From Streptomyces sp. B21-105 (GTDB taxonomy: Bacteria; Actinomycetota; Actinomycetes; Streptomycetales; Streptomycetaceae), in NCBI RefSeq assembly GCF_036898465.1, contig NZ_JARUMJ010000001.1, positions 6,200,001 through 6,264,000 of the forward strand: a DNA stretch of 64,000 nucleotides. Direction: 5' to 3'. The translations under genes were made by a program, and so were the position numbers. This document shows, in pieces, positions 37,957 through 45,555 of this stretch. Within the stretch, counting starts at the first letter, position 1. Each line of letters starts with the position of its first letter. Below the pieces are notes generated by a model. That model saw nothing but the letters and a program-made list of their open reading frames with translations, had not been told where the DNA came from and searched no databases.

Positions 37957-39593
37957 CCCGGCCTCCGCGAGATGCGGTCGGCGGCTCGGCCGGGCGCTTC
38001 GCCGCGCCCTTCGCCGAGGCCTTCGCCGAGGCCGTCGTCGCGCGCGTGGGAGCCCGCCGCGGGGTGCGCCTCAGTGCGCGCTTCGGGGCGCGCTTCGGGG
38101 TGCGCTTCGTTGTGCGTCTCGGGTCCCGCGCCTCCGTGCGTCTCGCGCCCCGGGGAGCCGCGCGTCTCGCGCCTCGCAGCACCGTGCGTCTCGCGCCCCG
38201 GGTCGCCGTGCGCCTTGGCGCGGGCCCCGTCGTACGGCCGTCGCGCCGAGTCGCTGACCCGGATCAGCAGCGCCACGATCGCCCAGTTGGTGACGACCGA
38301 GGAGCCGCCCTGCGCCAGGAACGGCATCGCCATGCCGGTCAGCGGGATCAGGCCGGTCACCCCGCCCGCGATCACGAACACCTGGAGCGCCACGATCGAG
38401 GCGAGGCCGGCCGCCAGCAGCCGTCCGAAGGGGTCGCGCAGCGACAGCCCGGCCCGAAAGCCGCGCTCCACCAGCAGCCCGTACAGCAGGAACAGCGCCG
38501 ACAGCCCCGCGAGACCCAGCTCCTCGCCGGCCGTCGCCAGGATGAAGTCCGACTTCGCGGCGAAGCCGATGAGGACGGAGTGGCCGAGGCCGAGCCCGGT
38601 GCCGAGGATCCCGCCGGCCGCGAAGGAGAACAGCGACTGCGCGAGTTGGTTGGGGCCCTGACCGGCGTCGATGGAGGCGAACGGGTGCAACCAGTCCTCG
38701 ACCCGGCTGTGCACGTGCGGTTCGAGACGGCCGACGGCGACCGCGCCGAGCGAGGCGAGCAGCAGGCCCACGGCGATCCAGCCGGTGCGGCCGGTGGCCA
38801 CGTAGAGCATCACCACGAAGAGGCCGAAGAAGAGCAGGGAGGTGCCGAGGTCCCGTTCCAGCACCAGCACGCCGACGCTCAGCAGCCAGATCGCGACGAT
38901 CGGGCCGAGCACGCGCCCGGTGGGCAGCTGCATGCGCGTGAAGCGCCAGATCCGCCTGCCCGCGTACGCCAACGCCGTGCGGTTGGCCGCCAGATACGCG
39001 GCGAAGAACACCGCCAGCAGCACCTTCGCGAACTCTCCGGGCTGGATGGAGAACCCGGCGATCCGGATCCAGATGCGCGCCCCGTTCACCGGGGGGAAGA
39101 GGACCGGGAGGGTGAGCAGGGCGAGCGCCGCGACCACGCACACGTACGCGTACCGCTGCAGCACGCGGTGGTCGCCCAGGGCGGTCACCACCACGATGAA
39201 CAGCGCCACCCCGACCGTCGACCACACCAGTTGGGTGGGCGCGGCCCGGTCGCCGGGCGTCTCCAGGTCGAGCCGGTAGATCAGCACCAGGCCGATCCCG
39301 TTGAGCAGCACGGCGGTGGGCAGCAGCAGCGGGTCGGCGCACGGCGCGCGCCACCGCACCGCGAGATGCGCCAGCAGCGCGAGGACCCCGAGCCCGGCGC
39401 CGTAGCCGGCGGCGCCGGGCGGCACGGCGCCGAGCTTCGCCAGGCCGACCGCGCAGTAGCCGTACACCGAGAGCAGGACGGCCAGGACGATCAGGGCGAG
39501 TTCGACGCCACGGCGCCGGGGGAGGCCTGCCGTCGGAGCGGGCGCGTCGGCCGCCACCACGGTGGTCCCCGCTCCGACTCCGGTTTTCGTCAT
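37953..39593 (-). CDS. FtsW/RodA/SpoVE-family peptidoglycan glycosyltransferase
   Basis: 546-aa SEDS protein with about ten to twelve membrane segments. RIAGFSIQPGEFAKVLLAVFFAAYL, DLGTSLLFFGLFVVMLY, LGAGHS-like GTGLGLGHSVLIGFAAKSDFILATAGEELG and TGLIPLTGMAMPFLAQGGSSVVTNW are hallmark FtsW/RodA motifs; the last two contain the catalytic-loop region. After the last helix a unique cytoplasmic tail of about 110 residues is rich in Arg, Glu, His and Gly, with repeated RETHG- and PEARPEA-like words. A small GGCTC/GAGCC hairpin lies between it and the upstream SH3 gene. It is coupled to the PBP gene by ATGA. Confidence 0.94.
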   Translation of the reverse strand: MTKTGVGAGTTVVAADAPAPTAGLPRRRGVELALIVLAVLLSVYGYCAVGLAKLGAVPPGAAGYGAGLGVLALLAHLAVRWRAPCADPLLLPTAVLLNGIGLVLIYRLDLETPGDRAAPTQLVWSTVGVALFIVVVTALGDHRVLQRYAYVCVVAALALLTLPVLFPPVNGARIWIRIAGFSIQPGEFAKVLLAVFFAAYLAANRTALAYAGRRIWRFTRMQLPTGRVLGPIVAIWLLSVGVLVLERDLGTSLLFFGLFVVMLYVATGRTGWIAVGLLLASLGAVAVGRLEPHVHSRVEDWLHPFASIDAGQGPNQLAQSLFSFAAGGILGTGLGLGHSVLIGFAAKSDFILATAGEELGLAGLSALFLLYGLLVERGFRAGLSLRDPFGRLLAAGLASIVALQVFVIAGGVTGLIPLTGMAMPFLAQGGSSVVTNWAIVALLIRVSDSARRPYDGARAKAHGDPGRETHGAARRETRGSPGRETHGGAGPETHNEAHPEARPEARTEAHPAAGSHARDDGLGEGLGEGRGEAPGRAADRISRRPG

Positions 39594-39645
39594 GTCCGGA
39601 ACTTACCCAAATATGGCTCCTTGTGAGCCGTGTCGGGCGGTCGTG

Positions 39646-40443
39646 TCAGCACTGGCGCGGCGGCGCTCCGAGGGTCTCGATGTAGCGCGCCGAGCCCCAG
39701 GCCCAGGTGCCGTCCGTCAGGAGGTACCACTGCGTGTTGCCCTGGACGTCCTGACCCGAGGTCCGGCAGAAGATGGAGACGATGTCCCCGCGGTGGACCA
39801 CCCAGATCACCTGACTCGCCCGGGTGGGCGCACTGCGCAGCAGCAGTTCGCTCGCGGTGACGCGCCCACGCGACCGGCGGCCCTCGTTCTGGGCGCCGGA
39901 CTGGTTGCCGCCGGACTGCCACGGGTTGCCGCCGGACTGCCACGGGTTGCCGCCGGCCTGGTTGCTCCCGGCCTGGTTGCTTCCCGACTGGTTGCCGCCG
40001 GACTGCCACGGGTTGCCGTTCTGGTTTCCGGCCTGGTTTCCGCCGCCGGACTGCTGCCACTGATGGCCGTTCTGGTGGCCGCCCGACTGGTTGCCGGTCT
40101 GATTACCGCCCGACTGCCACTGGTTGCCGTTGTGGCTGCCGTTCTGGTTGCCCGACTGGTTGCTGTTCTGGTTGCCGCCGCCGCCCTCGGACTGCCAGTC
40201 GTTGCCGCCTCCGGACTGCCAGTCGTTGCTCCCTCCGGACTGCCAGTCGTCACCGCCGTCACCGCCACCGGGCCGCCAGTCGTCGCCGTCGCCGCGCTGG
40301 TTCTGCCGGCCGTTCGTTCCGCCCTGCTGGGCGTGGACGCCGTCCCCGCCGTCGGCGAGAGCGGGGGTGACCGCCGCGGAAGCGGCGAGGGCGCCGGCCG
40401 CGGTGACCATGGCGAGGCGGGCGAGAGTGGAGCGCAGGGGCAT
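39646..40443 (-). CDS. Secreted SH3-like domain protein with Gly/Asn/Gln/Ser/Trp repeats
   Basis: 265-aa exported protein from ATG 40443 (GGAGGT upstream). The signal peptide is LARLAMVTAAGALAASAAVTPALA. About 160 residues of low complexity follow, built from GGNQ, NPWQSGG and NQAG words. The last 70 residues (GRVTASELLLRSAPTRASQVIWVVHRGDIVSIFCRTSG...WYLLTDGTWAWGSARYIETLG) form a bacterial SH3-type domain with two Cys that may pair. Such domains bind peptidoglycan or surface partners. The repeat part resembles adhesive, unstructured surface linkers. It lies just upstream of ftsW on the same strand and could share its function in the envelope. Confidence 0.82.
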   Translation of the reverse strand: MPLRSTLARLAMVTAAGALAASAAVTPALADGGDGVHAQQGGTNGRQNQRGDGDDWRPGGGDGGDDWQSGGSNDWQSGGGNDWQSEGGGGNQNSNQSGNQNGSHNGNQWQSGGNQTGNQSGGHQNGHQWQQSGGGNQAGNQNGNPWQSGGNQSGSNQAGSNQAGGNPWQSGGNPWQSGGNQSGAQNEGRRSRGRVTASELLLRSAPTRASQVIWVVHRGDIVSIFCRTSGQDVQGNTQWYLLTDGTWAWGSARYIETLGAPPRQC

Positions 40444-40513
40444 GGCGATACCTCCATGAAGAGGGTGAAGCTGACTTATCGCCAGACTAGGAGCGGTTCC
40501 TGCGGGCCGCCCG

Positions 40514-41893
40514 TCACGCTGCGCCATCGGGGATGTTGCTCGCCGCGGCCGGAGGCGTCTGAGGCAGTGTCAGAGTCGCCTTCGCGCCGCCGTCCGGCGC
40601 GTTGGCGAACGTCAGCCGCGCCCCCAGCACCTCCGCCTGTCCCACCGCGATCGTCAGACCGAGCCCGTGTCCCTTCGCGTCGCCTTCGGTGCGGAACCGC
40701 TGCGGCCCGTGGGTGACGAGGTACTCCGGATAGCCGTCCCCGTGGTCCCGCACGGTGACCACGGGCCCGTCCACCGTCAGCACGACCGGCGCCCGTCCGT
40801 GCCGGCGCGCGTTGGCCAGCAGATTCCCCAGCACCCGTTCGAGGCGCCGCCGGTCGGTCTCGACGCGCGCGTCCCGGACGACGGTGATCGCGATGCCGGT
40901 CGACGAGCCCCCGGAACCGCCCGAACCGCCGGAGCCCCCGGAACCGCCCGAACCGCCGGAGCTGCCCGAAGCGCCGGCGCCGCTCGAGCCGTCCGAGGCC
41001 TCCGCCGCCCGCACGACCCGCACCACCAGCGCGGTCAGATCCTCGGCGTCCACCTCCAGCCGCTCGCGTCGGGTGTCCAACCGGGAGATCTCCAGCAGGT
41101 CCTCGGTGAGTGTGCGCAACGCCGCCACCCGGTCGCGCACCAGCTCCGTCGGCCGTCCCGGCGGCAGCAGTTCGGCCGCCGCGTGCAGCCCGGTCAGCGG
41201 TGTCCGCAGCTCATGCGCGACGTCGGCGGTGAACCGCTGCTCGCTCAGCAGCTTCCCCTGCAGCGAGGACGCCATCGAGTCCAGGGCGACGGCGACCGTG
41301 CCCACCTCGTCCTGCGGCCGGCCCGGTTCCCGTGTGCGCGGGTCGTTCACGCGGGCGTCCAGATCGCCGGCGGTGATCCGCCGGGCCACCTGAGCCGTGG
41401 TGTGCAGCCGGCGCGTCACGCGGGTCACCGCGACCGCCCCGACCAGCAGCGTCGCGCCGATCGCCAGCGCCGACGACCACAGGATCGCGGTGTCCAGCGC
41501 CTCGATGGTGCGGGCGCTCTGCGAGTAGTCGACCGCGACCGCGAGGGCCCGGCCGCCGTCCACCGGGCCCGCCGCCCACATCGTGGGCCGCCCGTCACGG
41601 TCGGCGACCATGGTGCCGCGCTCCCCGGCCGCCGCCAACGTCCGCAACGAGACGGGCAGTCCCCGCGGGTCGACCCGCGCGCCCCAACCGAGCGTGTCCC
41701 CGGCCTCGAACGCCGCCGTCGCCTCCTTCAGCCTGGACAGCGCGAGGTCGCGGGCCTGGCCGACGGTCTGGTTCGTCACCGAGACGTGCACGAGCACGCC
41801 GAGCAGGGCGGCCAGCGCGCAGCACATCACGGTGATGAAGACGGCCGCCTTCACGGCGAGCGTGCCGGCCCACGAGGGCACCCCCAGCCTCAC
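40514..41893 (-). CDS. Sensor histidine kinase, no adjacent response regulator
   Basis: 459-aa membrane kinase from GTG 41893, whose GTGA overlaps the expected stop of the upstream lipoprotein gene. Membrane segments are at residues 12-36 and 148-170, bracketing an extracytoplasmic sensor of about 110 residues. HAMP (RITAGDLDARVND), H-box FTADVAHELRTPLTGL, N-box VLGNLLANARRHG and G-box GHGLGLTIAVGQ follow. Between the H-box helices and the ATPase lies an unusual (GGS)n run, about residues 315-340, from 9-bp repeats at 40911-40990. The lipoprotein plus kinase order recalls CseA/CseC, but no response regulator or sigma factor gene is next to it. Confidence 0.9.
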   Translation of the reverse strand: MRLGVPSWAGTLAVKAAVFITVMCCALAALLGVLVHVSVTNQTVGQARDLALSRLKEATAAFEAGDTLGWGARVDPRGLPVSLRTLAAAGERGTMVADRDGRPTMWAAGPVDGGRALAVAVDYSQSARTIEALDTAILWSSALAIGATLLVGAVAVTRVTRRLHTTAQVARRITAGDLDARVNDPRTREPGRPQDEVGTVAVALDSMASSLQGKLLSEQRFTADVAHELRTPLTGLHAAAELLPPGRPTELVRDRVAALRTLTEDLLEISRLDTRRERLEVDAEDLTALVVRVVRAAEASDGSSGAGASGSSGGSGGSGGSGGSGGSGGSSTGIAITVVRDARVETDRRRLERVLGNLLANARRHGRAPVVLTVDGPVVTVRDHGDGYPEYLVTHGPQRFRTEGDAKGHGLGLTIAVGQAEVLGARLTFANAPDGGAKATLTLPQTPPAAASNIPDGAA

Positions 41894-42797
41894 CGGCCGC
41901 TCGCGAGGGAGGAGGCGGAGGGCGAGTGGGACCCCGGCCGGACGCGGGCGCCGACGAGGCCGTGGGGGAGGCCGTCAAAGAGGTCGTGGCTTCCGGAGCG
42001 GGGACGGAGGAGGGGGAGGGGGAGGCGGACGACCGCGGCGTGTGCTTGCGGCCGTCGGTGCGCAGCATCTCGTCGTGGGTGAGCAGCATGGCCTGCTGCT
42101 GCTGGTCCCAGGTCCACTGCAGGCGGTACTCGTACCCGGCGACCTCCGAGGGGGCGCGGATGATCACGGAACGGGCGGCCAGCTCGACCCCGCTCACCGC
42201 GTCCTCGTAGCCCATGATCTGCACCAGCCGGTTCTTGCGGACGGTGTAGACGCGGACCGCCGTGAGGTTCCCGGGCAGCTGCCGGAAGCCCAGCGTCATG
42301 TCGTCATGACCGTCTCCGGTGAGGTCGCGGTAGTACGCCTTGAGGACGGGGCACCTGGCCGCCTGCGCGCCGCTCTTGCCGCAGTCCGCCATCCGGCGGG
42401 CCGTCTCCTCGTACTCTCCCGCACCGTAGGCGGCCGGATTCTGGGCGATCTCCCGGCGGACCACCGCGACCGGGTTCACCGCCCGGATGTCACCGTGGGG
42501 CACGGTGACGCCCTTCACCACCTGGGTGTCCACCTCGCCGATGTCGAAGGCGGGACGGGAGGCGGGCGTCAGATCCGGCCAGAGCCGGTCCGGACTGATC
42601 GCCGTCGGTGTGGCGCCGGCCCCCTTCAGTTCCCCGGCGTCCCCGCAGCCCACGACGACCGAGCCCAGCAGGACGACGGCGACGACGGCGAGCACGACGA
42701 CCCTGGCGCGGCGTCGCAACCCGCCGGAGTGTCCGGGACCGCCGAGGCCGCTGGGATCCCCGAGGCCGGTGGGGCCGGTGGGACGACTGTGGGACAC
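41890..42797 (-). CDS. Lipoprotein next to the orphan kinase, apparent frameshift near the 3' end
   Basis: Starts MSHSRPTGPTGLG at GTG 42797. A membrane segment RVVVLAVVAVVLLGSVVVGCG ends in a lipobox-like VVGC, so the mature protein should be lipid-anchored outside the cell. The domain AFDIGEVDTQVVKGVTVPHGDIRAVN...YYRDLTGDGHDDMTLGFRQLPGNL looks like a sensor-type secreted protein. The frame is convincing to about 42020 (RTDGRKHTPRSSASPSP), then its third-position GC falls; uninterrupted it would run to 41595, about 300 bases into the kinase gene. A different frame from about 42000 to TGA 41890 has near-total GC3 and overlaps the kinase GTG as GTGA. A one-base loss in the C-runs near 42008-42030 is likely. 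Confidence 0.65.
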
Positions 42798-43039
42798 GGG
42801 ACTCCTGTGACTCCTCTGACACGACCGGTGGTGACGATGCCGACGACCGGCATTGATACCGGTCCCGCACACCCCGCACACCCCCCACACCTTAATTCGT
42901 AAGGAAGTCCGTTTTGCGTACCAGCAGACCGGAAGGGCGAGCCGGTGCCTACATACTCATGACTCGTTGCCGAGCGGATGCCGACTTGATGTCGACGTGG
43001 CGCCGATCTGTGTCGAGGCGCCGACCTCGGGCGAAACGA

Positions 43040-43549
43040 TTACTCGGCCAACTCCTCGAGCAGTCGGGCGGTCGGCAGCCCCGCGCGCAGATACTCCACG
43101 AACAGCTCGTTGTGCAGGGCCCACGGCGAGCGCCGTGACCGTATCAGCCGGATCGCGTCGTCGGCCGAGCGCCCCCGGCGCACCAGCGCGTGGGCGACGA
43201 CCAGCCCCGAGCGGTTGTAGCCGCTGTAACAGCGCACGAGGACCCTCCGTCCCTCGTCCAGCGCGTCGGTCGCGGCCTGCGCCAGCCGGATCACCCCGGC
43301 GAGCTGGGTGCCGTCCAGCGGCCCGTCGGGAATCGCCCACACATGGTGCTCCACACCGGGCCCGGGTCCATGCTCCGGCCTGGCCCTGGTCAGCGTCTGG
43401 ACGAGATCGAACTCGTCCCGCACCACGGCCGGCTCCCACGCTCCGGAACGCCCTCGGAACCCATGGCCGCCCATCCACAGTCCGGGCACGATCTCGCTCC
43501 ACGGACGATCCGGTTCCGGTACGTCGGGCCGCTTCCTGCGAGTCCGCAA
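43040..43549 (-). CDS. Dual-specificity/tyrosine protein phosphatase family protein
   Basis: 169-aa cytoplasmic protein. TTG 43549 is the start, with GGGAGG upstream. The phosphatase loop is VRCYSGYNRSGLVVAHAL, i.e. C(x)5R with the catalytic Cys near residue 106, and the general acid may be the Asp in AIPDGPLDG. RGRSADDAIRLIRSRRSPWALHNELFVEYL is the usual dual-specificity phosphatase helical end. The substrate is unknown: protein phosphotyrosine, Ser/Thr or a small phosphate. It is divergent from the NERD-like gene. Confidence 0.85.
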   Translation of the reverse strand: MRTRRKRPDVPEPDRPWSEIVPGLWMGGHGFRGRSGAWEPAVVRDEFDLVQTLTRARPEHGPGPGVEHHVWAIPDGPLDGTQLAGVIRLAQAATDALDEGRRVLVRCYSGYNRSGLVVAHALVRRGRSADDAIRLIRSRRSPWALHNELFVEYLRAGLPTARLLEELAE

Positions 43550-43659
43550 CGGCGCCTCCCCAAACGCGCTGCCTACGCTCTGCCCGACTCACTCCGCGGG
43601 TAACCGCCTTCTTGCCCCGGAGCGTCGCTCCTGTTCCCATGGTCGTGGGGTGATGGTGC

Positions 43660-44463
43660 ATGAACGGACTGCGCGTCATACCGACCTGGCGGCATGGCCG
43701 GGAGCGGCTCTACGTCTGTCTCGCGGACGGCAGGAACATCGCCTGGTACGACCGTGAGACGGCCAGGATCAACCTGATCGGCGACGACCGCAGGGAGGAC
43801 GTCCTGGAGGTGCTCGGCCCCTTCGTCACCGGCCCGGTCACGGTCGGCCCGCCGCCGGTCCCCACGCCCGCCGAACTGGCCCGGCTCTCCCTTCCCCCGG
43901 ACGACGACCTGGCCCCGAACCGCCCCGGCGAGGCCCTCCTGGTCGACCTGGACCGCGACCCGGGCCCCGCCCACCGGCTGCGCACCGACCCCCGCCGGCG
44001 CTCCCTCGCGGCCGAGCAGACGGTCGGCGAGGCACTGGACCGGCTCGAGGGCGCGGGCTGGCACACGCTGCACTCCCTCCCCCTCCCGGGCGGTGGCCGG
44101 CTCCACCATCTGGCCATCGGCCCGGCGGGCCTGTTCGCCGTCCGCACGCTGTACGCCCGGAAGCAGCGGGTGCGGATCGCCTACCCGGTGGTCGGACTGG
44201 GGCGCCGGGACCCGGCGCCCCTGCTGCGCGGGGTCAGGGTCGAAGCCGACCGCGCGTCCTACGCGCTCACGGCCGAGGTCCGTCCGGTGCTCGCGCTGGT
44301 GGGCCCGACGGACGTCGCCTTCACCGGCCCCCCGCGCGAGGTCCGGGTCCTGACCGACGCCGACCTCCCCGACCTGGCCCGCCTGGACGAAGTCCTCAAA
44401 CCGGCAGACGTGGAGGCCCTCCACGCGATGGCAAGAGACCGCAGAACCTGGTCAGAACCCTGA
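43660..44463 (+). CDS. NERD-like (nuclease-related) domain protein
   Basis: 267-aa protein from ATG 43660. The N-terminus VIPTWRHGRERLYVCLADGRNIAWYDRETARINLI is beta-rich. The middle AEQTVGEALDRLEGAGWHTLHSLPLPGGGRLHHLAIGPAGLFAVRTLYAR matches the NERD pattern (GE...L..L, then D/HHL.IGP.GLF...). Usual NERD catalytic D-H and ETK elements are HH and RTL here, so nuclease activity may be lost. The C-terminal VRPVLALVGPTDVAFTGPPREVRVLTDADL fits a second small domain. Role unknown. It ends just before a nine-base tandem repeat. Confidence 0.7.
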   Translation: MNGLRVIPTWRHGRERLYVCLADGRNIAWYDRETARINLIGDDRREDVLEVLGPFVTGPVTVGPPPVPTPAELARLSLPPDDDLAPNRPGEALLVDLDRDPGPAHRLRTDPRRRSLAAEQTVGEALDRLEGAGWHTLHSLPLPGGGRLHHLAIGPAGLFAVRTLYARKQRVRIAYPVVGLGRRDPAPLLRGVRVEADRASYALTAEVRPVLALVGPTDVAFTGPPREVRVLTDADLPDLARLDEVLKPADVEALHAMARDRRTWSEP

Positions 44464-44482
44464 CACCCCCACATCCCCACCC

Positions 44483-44554
44483 CTACGGCCCCTACGGCCC
44501 CTACGGCCCCTACGGCCCCTACGGCCCCTACGGCCCCTACGGCCCCTACGGCCC
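44483..44554. repeat. Eight perfect tandem copies of a 9-bp unit
   Basis: ctacggccc repeated eight times without error from 44483 to 44554, between the convergent NERD-like and ligD genes. It starts 20 bases after one stop codon and ends 6 bases before the other, so it occupies almost the whole gap. Confidence 0.95.
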
Positions 44555-44560
44555 CACCCC

Positions 44561-45442
44561 TCACGGCACCGCCCCCGCTCGCCCCTCCTCGAACAACGCC
44601 CCCGACAGATCCCCCAGATCCCGCACCCGCGCAGCGACATCCGCCGCGAAGAACGTGAGCGCCCCCGCCGACCGGCACCCCTCCACCTCCTCCCAGGTGA
44701 CCGGCGCGGACACCGTCGGCTCCGCCCGCGCCCGCAGCGTGTACGGCGCGGCCGTCGTCTTGCGCGCCGCGTTCTGACTCCAGTCCACGAACACCTTCCC
44801 CGGCCGCAGACTCCGCGTCATGCGATGCAGCACCAGCCGCGGAGCGGCCTGCTCCGCCTCCACGGCCAGCCGCTTGGCGTACTCCGTGACCCGCTCGGAC
44901 GACGCCCCCCGCACCGCCGCCAGGAGATGCAGCCCCTTGGACCCGGAGGTCTTCGGATACGCCTCGATCCCGTCCTCCGCCAGCCGCTCCCGCAGCCACA
45001 GGGCGACCTCGCAGCATTCGACGACGGTGGCGGGCGTGCCGGGGTCGAGGTCGAAGACGAGCCGGTCGGCGGTCTCCGGCTCCTGGATCACCCACTGGGG
45101 CGTATGGAACTCGGTGACGAGATTCGCCGCCCACACCAGGCTCGGCAGGTCCTGCACGACCACCATCCGGGCCGGCCCCTCCGACCGCGGCACCTCGGCG
45201 GTGGTGACCCAGTCGGGCGTCCCGGGCGGCACGTTCTTGGCGAAGAAGACCTGGCCGCCGGGCCCGTCCGGGTAGCGCAGGAAGGACAGCGGCCGGTCGC
45301 GCAGATGGGGGAGCAGGACGTCGGCCACGGTCGCGTAGTAGTGCAGCACCTCGCCCTTGGTGAAGCCGGTCGCCGGGTACAGCACCTTCCCCAGGTTGCT
45401 GAGCGCGAGCCGCCTGCCCTCCACCTCGGTGATCGGCGTCAT
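44561..45442 (-). CDS. ligD: LigD-type NHEJ polymerase/primase domain protein
   Basis: 293-aa archaeo-eukaryotic-primase-like protein, started at ATG 45442 (MTPITEVEGRRLALSNLGKVLYPATGFTKGEVLHYY). It contains DRPLSFLRYPDG, FFAKNVPPGTPDWV, DRLVFDLDPG with the catalytic DxD, TSGSKGLHLL and VFVDWSQNAARKTTAAPYTLRARAEPTVSAPVTWEE, all signatures of the LigD polymerase domain. It lacks ligase and nuclease domains, as in Streptomyces, where these are separate. It fills gaps and adds nucleotides at double-strand breaks with Ku, encoded divergently across a 113-base intergenic region. Confidence 0.94.
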   Translation of the reverse strand: MTPITEVEGRRLALSNLGKVLYPATGFTKGEVLHYYATVADVLLPHLRDRPLSFLRYPDGPGGQVFFAKNVPPGTPDWVTTAEVPRSEGPARMVVVQDLPSLVWAANLVTEFHTPQWVIQEPETADRLVFDLDPGTPATVVECCEVALWLRERLAEDGIEAYPKTSGSKGLHLLAAVRGASSERVTEYAKRLAVEAEQAAPRLVLHRMTRSLRPGKVFVDWSQNAARKTTAAPYTLRARAEPTVSAPVTWEEVEGCRSAGALTFFAADVAARVRDLGDLSGALFEEGRAGAVP

Positions 45443-45555
45443 ACGATGAGAATCACACAATATGGCTGATAACACCTCACCTCATCCCCTCACCTCATCC
45501 CCTCACCCCTCACCCCCTCCCCTCCCATTCATGCCCGGCCGGAAAGGTGCTGCAC

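Noticed and set aside
41595..41889. Lipoprotein coding sequence extending 300 bases into the kinase gene
   Set aside because: Third-position GC drops to about half after 41935 in this frame, while the kinase frame is clearly coding, so the extension is probably an artefact of a frameshift.
42890..42904. CCTTA-N5-TAAGG inverted repeat upstream of the lipoprotein gene
   Set aside because: Arms of only 5 bp with no linked regulator; could be chance.
44483..44554. CRISPR-like repeat array
   Set aside because: Nine-base units without spacers and no cas genes; simple tandem repeat.
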